Below, in pieces: positions 56,999 through 64,000 of a stretch of DNA of 64,000 bases. Source of the DNA: Anaerolineales bacterium (GTDB taxonomy: Bacteria; Chloroflexota; Anaerolineae; 4572-78; J111); NCBI GenBank assembly GCA_015075185.1, contig JABTUW010000002.1, positions 1,550,001 through 1,614,000 of the forward strand, written 5' to 3'. Below the pieces are notes generated by a model, which was not told the origin of the DNA, searched no databases, and saw only the letters and a program-made list of their open reading frames with translations. The position numbers and the translations under genes are program-made. Numbering within the stretch: the first letter of the stretch is position 1; each line of letters begins with the position of its first letter.

Positions 56999-58108
56999 AT
57001 GGACTCTTATATTGAAAAAATGGCTGACGTTATCATCAACTATTCGACGGCCGTTCAACCCGGCGAACGGGTGTTATTACGCGGCACCAGTCCGGCGGCT
57101 GAACCGCTTATCCAGGCGCTATATCAGGCGGCCTTGCGCGCCGGTGGCCAGGCTTTTACCTATATTCACCTGCGTGATGAAGACAGCCTGGCCATCGAAG
57201 CGACCGCTAATCCTGAGCTGCTGGCGGCGGTCAACCCCATGTTAGAGCTGATGTATGAAACTTGCCAGGTCATCGTGCGGGTAGAAGCGTCGGAGAATCC
57301 GCGGGCGCTGTCGAGTTATCCGCCGGAGCGGCAGCGGGCCAGACTCCGGGCCGGGGGAGCCGTGATGAGTGTCCAGATGGAACGAGAAGGCAACGGTATG
57401 TTGCGCCGCTGCACCACCCAATTTCCCACCCAGGGCTATGCTCAGGCGGCCGGCATGTCGCTACGCCAGTACCAGCAGTTTGTCTTTGAAGCATGCAAAG
57501 TTCACCTGGCCGATCCGGTTGCTGCCTGGCAAGAGGTCGAACAGAGGCAGCAGCGCCTGGTAGATTACCTGGCCGGTAAAAAACATCTGCACGTGCGCGG
57601 CCAAAACATTGATCTGGAGCTGTCTATTGCCGGGCGGCAGTTCCTTAACGCCAGCGGCAAAGTTAACTTCCCCGATGGGGAAATCTTTACCGGGCCGGTG
57701 GAAGACAGCGTTAACGGCTGGGTCAACTTTACCTATCCCGCCTACTACCAGAGCAATGAAGTTGTTGGGGTGCGGCTGGTCTTTGAAAACGGGCTGGTCA
57801 CGCAGGCAACGGCCGACAAAAATGAGTCATTCTTACTTAACACGCTTGACACCGACCCCGGCGCCCGCCGCCTGGGCGAGTTTGCCATTGGCACAAATAA
57901 CGATATTCAACGTTTTACCGGGTCAATTCTATTTGATGAAAAGATCGGCGGCACAGTGCACATGGCGGTGGGCCAAGGTTATCCCCAAACGGGCAGCACC
58001 AACACCTCAACCGTGCATTGGGATATGATCTGTGACATGCGGGACGGCGGCGAAATTTGGGTGGACGGCGAGTTGTTTTACCGAAATGGAGAGTTTTTGA
58101 AAGGATGA
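56999..58108 (+). CDS. M29 aminopeptidase (AmpS/thermophilic type)
   Basis: About 369 residues from the ATG at 56999 after AAGGGGAG. M29 family: IINYSTAVQPGERVLLRG at the start, then NASGKVNFPDGEIFTGPVEDSVNG, VFENGLVTQATADKNE, LGEFAIGTNNDI and GTVHMAVGQGYPQTGSTN with metal ligands (Glu, His, Asp). A cytosolic exopeptidase using Co/Zn/Mg. Cotranscribed with the glycosyltransferase 14 bp upstream. Confidence 0.88.
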   Translation: MDSYIEKMADVIINYSTAVQPGERVLLRGTSPAAEPLIQALYQAALRAGGQAFTYIHLRDEDSLAIEATANPELLAAVNPMLELMYETCQVIVRVEASENPRALSSYPPERQRARLRAGGAVMSVQMEREGNGMLRRCTTQFPTQGYAQAAGMSLRQYQQFVFEACKVHLADPVAAWQEVEQRQQRLVDYLAGKKHLHVRGQNIDLELSIAGRQFLNASGKVNFPDGEIFTGPVEDSVNGWVNFTYPAYYQSNEVVGVRLVFENGLVTQATADKNESFLLNTLDTDPGARRLGEFAIGTNNDIQRFTGSILFDEKIGGTVHMAVGQGYPQTGSTNTSTVHWDMICDMRDGGEIWVDGELFYRNGEFLKG

Positions 58109-58254
58109 GGACTCAAGAGCGAATTAAAATCAGCTCCGATTCTAACTATTGTGGAAATATCGCCCCTATGTTATAGTTATAGATACCTTTTCTATCTACA
58201 TCCATGTAACCGCCCCAAATTGATGAAAATCTATGAGGTAAGGATTCAGTCACT

Positions 58255-59646
58255 ATGACGGATGGGCAGCCAGCCAGACTACAACCGATGCGCCTATCGG
58301 CCAGAGAGAGAACCAATACGCAGCCTTTGCCATTTCCAAGGCCTGATTTACCGGTTGATGGGTTAAGCGGTGCGTTGTGGCAGCAATTGGAGGAACCCCG
58401 CACGATCGAGGCGACCCAGATTCCCCAACCATTTCTGACCAGCCTCGCCTTGAAGATTCTTTATTTTGGCGGCTCGATGAAGGGCTGGCAAGTTGCTCAA
58501 ACGATGCGCCTGCATTTTAGCGGGGTAGTTGAACCCATTCTGCAGGCTCTCAAGGCGCATCACCTGGTTCAAGTGACCGGTGGCAGCAATCTCAATCGCG
58601 CTTCATATCAATATGCCATTACCGACAATGGCAGCAAGCGGGCCAGGGAGCTGTTAGAGCGCAACCGATATGTTGGCCCCTGCCCGGTTACCCTGAGCCA
58701 TTATATCAATGTTATTAAACTTCAGGCCCAAAACCGGCCCCTGGTGCGCGAAGCAGATGTCCAGCAGGCGATGCGGTCGCTGGTGTTATCGCCGGAGATC
58801 ATTGACCGGATTGGACCGGCGGTTAACTCGTTCAAGTCTATGTTTTTGTATGGACCGCCGGGAAACGGCAAGACCAGTATCGCCAAAATCATTGGCCGGG
58901 GACTGCTGCCGGGCAATGTGATGATCCCTTATGCCATTTTTGAGGATGGGCAGGTTATTAAAGTTTTTGATGCGGAGACGCACCGGGCTATGGGCAGCGA
59001 GGAGACTCAACTCTCCGAATCGAACCAACTGGACAAGCGCTGGCTGCGCTGCATGCCGCCGGTGGTGATCACCGGCGGTGAATTGACTCTCCAGGATTTA
59101 GACCTGGCCTGGAGCGATACGAATCGTTTCTACGAAGCGCCGCTGCAACTCAAGGCCAACGGTGGAATGCTGTTGATTGATGATTTTGGCCGCCAGCAGA
59201 TGGAGCCAAAAGACCTGCTAAACCGCTGGATTGTGCCTCTGGAAGAACGCCTGGATTTCTTAACGTTTCAAACGGGCAAAAAATTCGCCGTCCCCTTTGA
59301 AACGCTGATCATTTTCTCAACCAACCTTGACCCTGAATCGCTGGTAGATGACGCTTTTTTGCGGCGGATTCGCCACAAATTGGGCATTGATAACCCCACC
59401 GAGAAGCAGTTTTACGACATATTTTTGATTGCCTGTGATGAACGGGGGATCAAATTTGATAAAAATGTCTTTATCCACCTGCTGCGGGAGTATTACTTTA
59501 GTGCGGGCCGCCCGCTCAAGGCCTGTCACCCGCGCGACTTGCTGGATCAACTGACCGATTTTGCCACCTATCGGGGCGAGCGGCCGGCCATGACCGTCGA
59601 GTTGATTGACCGGGCCGCCCGTTCCTACTTTGCCGAATTGTTCTAG
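58255..59646 (+). CDS. AAA ATPase with winged-helix front
   Basis: A 463-residue protein. A disordered N-terminus of about 50 residues, then a winged-helix-like region (about 55-135, ALKILYFGGSMKGWQVAQTM), then an AAA ATPase with Walker A GPPGNGKTS near 200, Walker B LLIDDFGR near 307, sensor 1 FSTNLDPE and RRIRHK. Such ATPases occur near Flp/Tad pilus genes in Chloroflexota, but none is here. May act on a partner protein; target unknown. Convergent with folE. Confidence 0.8.
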   Translation: MTDGQPARLQPMRLSARERTNTQPLPFPRPDLPVDGLSGALWQQLEEPRTIEATQIPQPFLTSLALKILYFGGSMKGWQVAQTMRLHFSGVVEPILQALKAHHLVQVTGGSNLNRASYQYAITDNGSKRARELLERNRYVGPCPVTLSHYINVIKLQAQNRPLVREADVQQAMRSLVLSPEIIDRIGPAVNSFKSMFLYGPPGNGKTSIAKIIGRGLLPGNVMIPYAIFEDGQVIKVFDAETHRAMGSEETQLSESNQLDKRWLRCMPPVVITGGELTLQDLDLAWSDTNRFYEAPLQLKANGGMLLIDDFGRQQMEPKDLLNRWIVPLEERLDFLTFQTGKKFAVPFETLIIFSTNLDPESLVDDAFLRRIRHKLGIDNPTEKQFYDIFLIACDERGIKFDKNVFIHLLREYYFSAGRPLKACHPRDLLDQLTDFATYRGERPAMTVELIDRAARSYFAELF

Positions 59647-60290
59647 TCATCAAACCGGCGGCGGCCAATGTGCTCCATAAATTCGGCCCGGGTTTTGAGA
59701 TGGCTTTTGAAAATCCCCAACAGGGCACTGGTGACCATGGTGGCGTTCGCTTTCTTGACGCCGCGCATCATGCTGCACATATGCGCCCCCTCAACCACCA
59801 CGGCCACGCCGTGCGGATGCAGTACCTCGTTAATGAAATCCGCAATTTGTTGAGTCATTCGCTCCTGCACCTGCAGCCGCCGGGCAAACATATCTACAAT
59901 CCGCGGAATTTTGCTCAGGCCGACCACCTTTCCCTTGGGGATGTAAGCCACATGCGCTTTGCCGAAAAAAGGCAGCAGGTGATGTTCGCACAAGCTGTAA
60001 AAATCAATATCTTTGACAATGACCATTTCGCTGTAACCCACGTCGAACAGAGCATCGTTGATCAGCTTGACCGGGTCCATATGATAGCCGGCGGTCAATT
60101 CGTCGTACATGCGGGCCACCCGTTCCGGGGTGCGCTGCAGCCCTTCCCGATCCGGGTCCTCGCCGATGTTAGCCAGAGTTTTGCGGACTGCCTTTTCGAT
60201 CTCTTTTTGCCGCTTGAGTGCCTCTTTGCCATTGCCATTGGGGTTAATTTGGAACGTCTCTTCCAAATCTTCCATGGTCATGCGATGCAT
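59643..60290 (-). CDS. folE: GTP cyclohydrolase I
   Basis: About 215 residues from the ATG at 60290 (AAGGAGG 5 nt ahead; a GTG at 60311 is rejected). First step of folate synthesis, GTP to dihydroneopterin triphosphate. Zinc and active-site motifs DFYSLCEHHLLPFFGKAHVAYIP, GLSKIPRIVDMFARRLQVQERMT and GAHMCSMMRGV are intact. Third gene of folB-folK-folE. Confidence 0.94.
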   Translation of the reverse strand: MHRMTMEDLEETFQINPNGNGKEALKRQKEIEKAVRKTLANIGEDPDREGLQRTPERVARMYDELTAGYHMDPVKLINDALFDVGYSEMVIVKDIDFYSLCEHHLLPFFGKAHVAYIPKGKVVGLSKIPRIVDMFARRLQVQERMTQQIADFINEVLHPHGVAVVVEGAHMCSMMRGVKKANATMVTSALLGIFKSHLKTRAEFMEHIGRRRFDD

Positions 60291-60346
60291 AATAGCCTCC
60301 TTATTTGTCACCCCCTCTGAAATGAGGAGCCAGCCGATTTTATAGA

Positions 60347-60889
60347 TTATAGTCTACCATTAGGGTGATTTTGTTTCACTTGCTTTAAACTTTTCGAGAC
60401 ATCTGGACGTACCCACATCTCTTCACTTTTTACCTGAAAATTCCCGGCAATTTCAGACAAGGTTTGGCCTCGCTCGGGGTGCTCATAATCCGGGGCAATC
60501 TCGGCCAATGGAATGGCGACAAAGGGTCGCTCGATGATCTCCGGGTCAGGAATATGGCGGGCGCCCAGCTCAAAGCTCTCCCGGTTAAACAGCATTAGAT
60601 CAAGATCAATTGGCCGGGTCGCATTTTTGTCGGCCTGCCGCACTCGGCCCAGGCGTTGCTCAATCGCAGCCAGCACCTCCCGTTTCAGTTGTTCTGCCGT
60701 CAGTTCGGTTTCGACAATCGCCGCAGCATTCAAAAAATTAGACTGCTCGGCCACCCCAACTGGCCGGGTTTCCCAAGCCGAAGAAACCGCCAGCAGCCGG
60801 GTCTGGGCGGCTAACAACTCAAGGGCTGCCCGCAAATTGGCTTCTGGGTCAATATTCGAGCCGAGCGAGAGATAGGCAATATTGGTCAC
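60347..60889 (-). CDS. folK: HPPK, pterin pyrophosphokinase
   Basis: A 180-residue 6-hydroxymethyl-dihydropterin pyrophosphokinase. LSLGSNIDPEANLRAALELL start, RPVGVAEQSNFLNAA, RVRQADKNATRPIDLDLMLF and RPFVAIPLAEIAP are all present. The last 25 residues are extra to the usual length. Overlaps folB by 4 nt. Confidence 0.93.
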   Translation of the reverse strand: MTNIAYLSLGSNIDPEANLRAALELLAAQTRLLAVSSAWETRPVGVAEQSNFLNAAAIVETELTAEQLKREVLAAIEQRLGRVRQADKNATRPIDLDLMLFNRESFELGARHIPDPEIIERPFVAIPLAEIAPDYEHPERGQTLSEIAGNFQVKSEEMWVRPDVSKSLKQVKQNHPNGRL

Positions 60890-61272
60890 GCCAACTTGCC
60901 AGGTAAGCCTAGCTCAGCCCGAGTCCGGTCAATCGTCGCACCCACCGAGCGGCCGAAACGCAGCGCGCCCGGTTTTTCCACCATGACCACCGCCCGTTCA
61001 ACGCGGGGGTCAGCCAGGCACAGCTTGACGATTTCCAGCGCCATCTTTTCCACCAGGTAAAACTGCGACTCTTCGACCAGCTTGATGGTTTGTTTGGCAA
61101 TGGTTTTATAATTGACGGTATCGGCAATATCATCCGAGGCGGCAGCAGCGGTATGATCGGTGTAGAGGGTGATGTTAATCACCACATCCTGTTTGTTGTG
61201 CCGTTCTTCTTCATTAACGCCGATAATGGTCCGCAAAAGTAAGTCTTTGATATGAATTTGATCGGCAGCCAT
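60886..61272 (-). CDS. folB: Dihydroneopterin aldolase
   Basis: A 128-residue FolB. IHIKDLLLRTIIGVNEEERHNKQDVVINITLY is the family start with Glu in GVNEEER; the Lys in VMVEKPGALRF is the catalytic residue. First gene of the folate run. folP is absent. Confidence 0.93.
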   Translation of the reverse strand: MAADQIHIKDLLLRTIIGVNEEERHNKQDVVINITLYTDHTAAAASDDIADTVNYKTIAKQTIKLVEESQFYLVEKMALEIVKLCLADPRVERAVVMVEKPGALRFGRSVGATIDRTRAELGLPGKLA

Positions 61273-61535
61273 AGATCCCCCTTAAGAATTTTTGAGACTC
61301 ATGAAAGTATAGCTAACTCCTGGCAGGATTCAAAAAGTCCTGGAGTTGGACTCGATTGGTTCATTTTCATCTAAGGAAGGTGTTGTACGTTTATAAGGGA
61401 GCAGCTCCAGCCGATAGCAAAGCAGTCAGGCATTTGTATCCCCGCTATATACCCTTTCCTGTATCCAGATACATAGTCACCCGCTTGGCTTTATGCTATC
61501 TTTTTATCTCGGCTGGTGAGCGAGTAAGATTGGAT

Positions 61536-63641
61536 ATGGTTGAACTTTACCAAATGTTGGGAAGCAAGGAGAATATTACGGAGATCAATCCGTATAATAT
61601 TAATTCCCCGGTTACAGTCTCACAATTTTTTGGACGAGAGAGATTACTGGCGTCCATTCTGGAAATGCTCGCCGTTGCTGGCCAGCATGTGCTTATCTTT
61701 GGCCCGGCGCGTTATGGAAAAACTTCCTTCTTGCAAGAACTGATGACCCGGCTGCCGGCTGAGGCGTATGCGCCGGTCTGTTGGGGTGTCAAGGGCCAAG
61801 GCGATTTATCGCCTTCCGCAGTCTGGGCCGTGTTGGCTCAAACCATCGCCGGCCAGGTGGGTTTACCGGCATCCAGGCTGCCCGCAAACCTCGATGAATT
61901 TTGCGTCCGCTTTCTGCCTCGGATCCGTAAAAAAATAGCGCCTCGGCGTCTGGTGTTGTTACTGGACGATGTTGACATCTTATTAGATCGTACGGCTGAA
62001 GCAGATGGCTTTGGGCAGGACTTGCCGCAATTCCTCGCCCAAGAGCAGACTCTGAACCTTGTTCTATCTACCAGCAAAAAAGCTCAAGCTTTACCTCTGG
62101 CGCTGCAAAACATTATCCCGCCTCTGCATTATGAAGAATTACCTCCTTTAACACCGCAAGAAACACACTTGCTGGTTATTGAACAAGGTAAATTCTTGCC
62201 GGTCGGTTTCTTAGTCAAAACGATTGACCAGATTTGGGACCTGACTGCAGGCCACCCCTACTATGTTAATTTTATCTGTCACGAAACTCTGGATTATGCC
62301 TTACAAGAAGGCAGCAAGATAATTGATCCGGAACTTCTACAGAATACGCTCCCCTTCATCCTTGATAAAAGCGCGCTGGATTTTGAAAAAGCCACTGCTG
62401 ACCTGCCCAACCCGGCTCTTGAGACAGTAACCGCCAGCGCGGCGGCTGTCCGGCAAGAACTCCCGCTCACCCCTGAAGGGGTGAGCCAAATTCTGGCTCA
62501 AAACCATAAGATCATTGAAGAGAATGCCCTCTCTCTAGCGTTTAATGAATTAGAAACACAGTCTATTCTCAAGCAGGAACAAACGGGTGGGTATAGTTTT
62601 GTCGTGCCATTAATGGCACATTGGCTTTTCGTCCGGTATCTGCCGCAAACCACCGTCGAAGCAGGTCCCACTCCGGCCGCTCGACCTCGGTGGCTCCAGC
62701 CGCGCTGGCTGGCCTTGGCGGGAAGCGGGGCTTTGATCCTCCTGTTGGCGCTGATCGGTTTTGCTGTGTTTATGACCAATAATACCCTGGCGACAACAAG
62801 CGCCCCTCCCACCGCCGGCTTGGCGGCCTCTCTGGAAAGTTTCACGGCTGAACCCACGGTCACACCTGTTACAACACAGGAGTCCGTTGCAACGCCGCCC
62901 CTTCCGCCCACCCTCGTCCCGGTTACGGTAGAGATTTCAGCCCTTTTGCCGACCATCACGCCCACACTGCCCTTAACCCCGACCGCAACCGTAGCGCCAA
63001 CCCTGGCTCCTTCACCGACCGCGACTCCGCCCCCTACTTTTACCGCAGCGCCAACTGCAACCTCGGTCCCAACCTTGCCCCCACCGACCGCAACGCCACT
63101 CCCCACCCTGACCCCGTTGCCGGCTGCAACCTCAGCTCCTACCTTGCCCCCGGCAACGGCAACGCCGCTCCCCACTGTTCCCAGTCCAACCGTTCCTGCC
63201 CCGCCAGCGCCGGCAACGAGTTTACCGGCCGGCTCATTTACCCTGCTGAATCCTCTGGCTCTGGATCAACCCTCTTACGGGCTGACCGAGTTTGAGTGGC
63301 AGTGGACCGGTCCGGTCCCTGCCGGTACAGGTTTTGAAGTGCGGGTTTGGCGCGAAGGAGAGCCTCAGATGGGGGTGCATGACGCCGTGTATGACAATCA
63401 ACATGGCGCCATTGAAAGCCTGGGGGAAAACAAATACCGCTTAAGGGTGGATATTACGGGGGCAGCCGGGGTGCAGGGTGTCCGCGGGGAATATTTCTGG
63501 ACCGTAGCTCTCGTTCAGACCAGCCCCAGCTATGCTGACCTGGGACGGCAAGCGCCGCCGGCACGCATGCGCTTTGAACCTAAAAACAGCAGTGATGGCG
63601 GCGGTGGTGGCGGCAGCAGCGGTAGTGTTGGGGTTAACTAA
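61536..63641 (+). CDS. Membrane-spanning STAND/AAA_16 ATPase
   Basis: About 701 residues from the ATG at 61536; the frame is open to 61356 but that stretch reads as non-protein. N-terminal AAA_16/ORC-like ATPase (FFGRERLLASIL, Walker A GPARYGKTS near 55, Walker B LVLLLDDVDILL) with a helical domain to about 370. One TM helix follows at about 388-414, then 150 residues of Pro/Thr/Ala, an extracellular beta domain (YGLTEFEWQWTG, GFEVRVWREGE, YFWTVALVQ) and a Gly-rich tail. An NTPase switch reaching across the membrane; cue unknown. Confidence 0.8.
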   Translation: MVELYQMLGSKENITEINPYNINSPVTVSQFFGRERLLASILEMLAVAGQHVLIFGPARYGKTSFLQELMTRLPAEAYAPVCWGVKGQGDLSPSAVWAVLAQTIAGQVGLPASRLPANLDEFCVRFLPRIRKKIAPRRLVLLLDDVDILLDRTAEADGFGQDLPQFLAQEQTLNLVLSTSKKAQALPLALQNIIPPLHYEELPPLTPQETHLLVIEQGKFLPVGFLVKTIDQIWDLTAGHPYYVNFICHETLDYALQEGSKIIDPELLQNTLPFILDKSALDFEKATADLPNPALETVTASAAAVRQELPLTPEGVSQILAQNHKIIEENALSLAFNELETQSILKQEQTGGYSFVVPLMAHWLFVRYLPQTTVEAGPTPAARPRWLQPRWLALAGSGALILLLALIGFAVFMTNNTLATTSAPPTAGLAASLESFTAEPTVTPVTTQESVATPPLPPTLVPVTVEISALLPTITPTLPLTPTATVAPTLAPSPTATPPPTFTAAPTATSVPTLPPPTATPLPTLTPLPAATSAPTLPPATATPLPTVPSPTVPAPPAPATSLPAGSFTLLNPLALDQPSYGLTEFEWQWTGPVPAGTGFEVRVWREGEPQMGVHDAVYDNQHGAIESLGENKYRLRVDITGAAGVQGVRGEYFWTVALVQTSPSYADLGRQAPPARMRFEPKNSSDGGGGGGSSGSVGVN

Positions 63642-63653
63642 TAACCGACAGCT

Positions 63654-64000
63654 TTACCCCTTGTGCCGGCGCGAGGTCAGCACGCCGGTGTTCAAACCAA
63701 TTAAATTCAAGCCGCCAAAGAATCGGGCGTGTTCGATCTTGACGCAGCGATCCATGACCACGTCCAAACCGGCGGCGACAGCCCGCCGGGCAGCTTCTTC
63801 ATGGATGACGCCCAACTGCATCCAGACGACCTTGGCCCCCACCCTAATCGCTTCTTCGACAATCGGCGGCACGTCGGCGGGGGTGCGAAAGATGTCCACA
63901 ATTTCTATCGCCGCCGGATCAGCTTCGGCCAGCGCCGTGAGCGAGGGGTAACTCTTGCGCCCCAGAATTTCCGGCTCGCGGGGATTGATGGGCGTTACGT
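63654..64000 (-). CDS. CoA-binding domain protein, partial (5' cut by window)
   Basis: The frame is open from the window edge to a TAA at 63654, so the gene starts beyond 64000. The visible 115 residues (PREPEILGRKSYPSL, IEIVDIFRTPADVPPIVEEAI, VVWMQLGVIHEEAARRAVAAGLDVVMDRCVKIEHARF) match YccU/CoA_binding_2 proteins, a Rossmann-like CoA-binding fold of unknown role. Convergent with the STAND ATPase. Confidence 0.85.
   Translation of the reverse strand, partial: VTPINPREPEILGRKSYPSLTALAEADPAAIEIVDIFRTPADVPPIVEEAIRVGAKVVWMQLGVIHEEAARRAVAAGLDVVMDRCVKIEHARFFGGLNLIGLNTGVLTSRRHKG

Noticed and set aside
62498..63175. 225-residue minus-strand Val/Gly repeat protein
   Set aside because: It is the reverse reading of the Pro/Thr-coding stalk of the STAND-like ATPase.

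Overview
The window looks like chromosomal DNA of an uncultured or little-studied Chloroflexota bacterium, most like the Anaerolineae/Caldilineae group. The evidence is moderately high GC, Thr-Pro-rich linkers on surface proteins, FHA/TolB, DUF2723 and YfhO-type membrane proteins, a B12-type radical SAM protein, and many short palindromes and text-like tandem repeats between and inside genes. Taxonomy is inferred from gene style only; no rRNA, tRNA or CRISPR array was seen.

Layout, left to right. 0.3-4.2 kb: an FHA/TM/beta-propeller protein and a B12-binding radical SAM enzyme, separated by a near-perfect G-rich hairpin. 4.3-11.0 kb: one long plus-strand run behind a consensus promoter, read as nucleoside/pseudouridine salvage (ribokinase, amidohydrolase/deaminase, PsuG, nucleoside hydrolase, PfkB-like protein) ending in an orphan solute-binding lipoprotein. 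11-15 kb: a DUF2723 membrane protein, a sortase and a B3/B4-domain protein. 15.2-19.1 kb: the most system-like island. A RecB/Cas4-like nuclease, a HerA-type ATPase and a separately encoded HAS-barrel-like protein are divergent from an XRE repressor plus ImmA/IrrE metallopeptidase, across an AT-rich region with two facing promoters. 19.1-23.5 kb: two CuA-type cupredoxin proteins (one fused to cytochrome c), a NapH/NosR-like 4Fe-4S membrane protein and a PCYCGC lipoprotein, divergent from a tandem-MerR regulator; no catalytic oxidase or N2O reductase is present.

23.6-34.8 kb: PQQ-type sugar dehydrogenase, a three-gene ABC-2 exporter, YfhO membrane protein, two poorly known proteins, FabF and PlsX. 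34.9-40.6 kb: complete mrpABCDEFG sodium/proton antiporter operon. 40.7-47.2 kb: P-type cation ATPase, DedA, M50-CBS protease, a 41-residue membrane peptide, HtpX and a small winged-helix protein. The last two are each preceded by a consensus promoter, a shared structured leader and an intrinsic terminator, so the leader is a candidate new cis-regulatory RNA class. 47.2-64 kb: PEP carboxylase, DUF2294, a large GAF/PAS histidine kinase, an orphan E1-beta, SDR/glycosyltransferase/M29 aminopeptidase, an AAA ATPase, folB-folK-folE, a membrane STAND-like ATPase and a truncated CoA-binding protein.

A recurrent theme is invasion by short repeats. Heptamer-like tandem repeats sit in intergenic gaps and also in frame inside coding sequences (YfhO, DUF2723, P-type ATPase, ends of PlsX and FabF). 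All calls were made by reading translations and sequence by eye; no database search was run.
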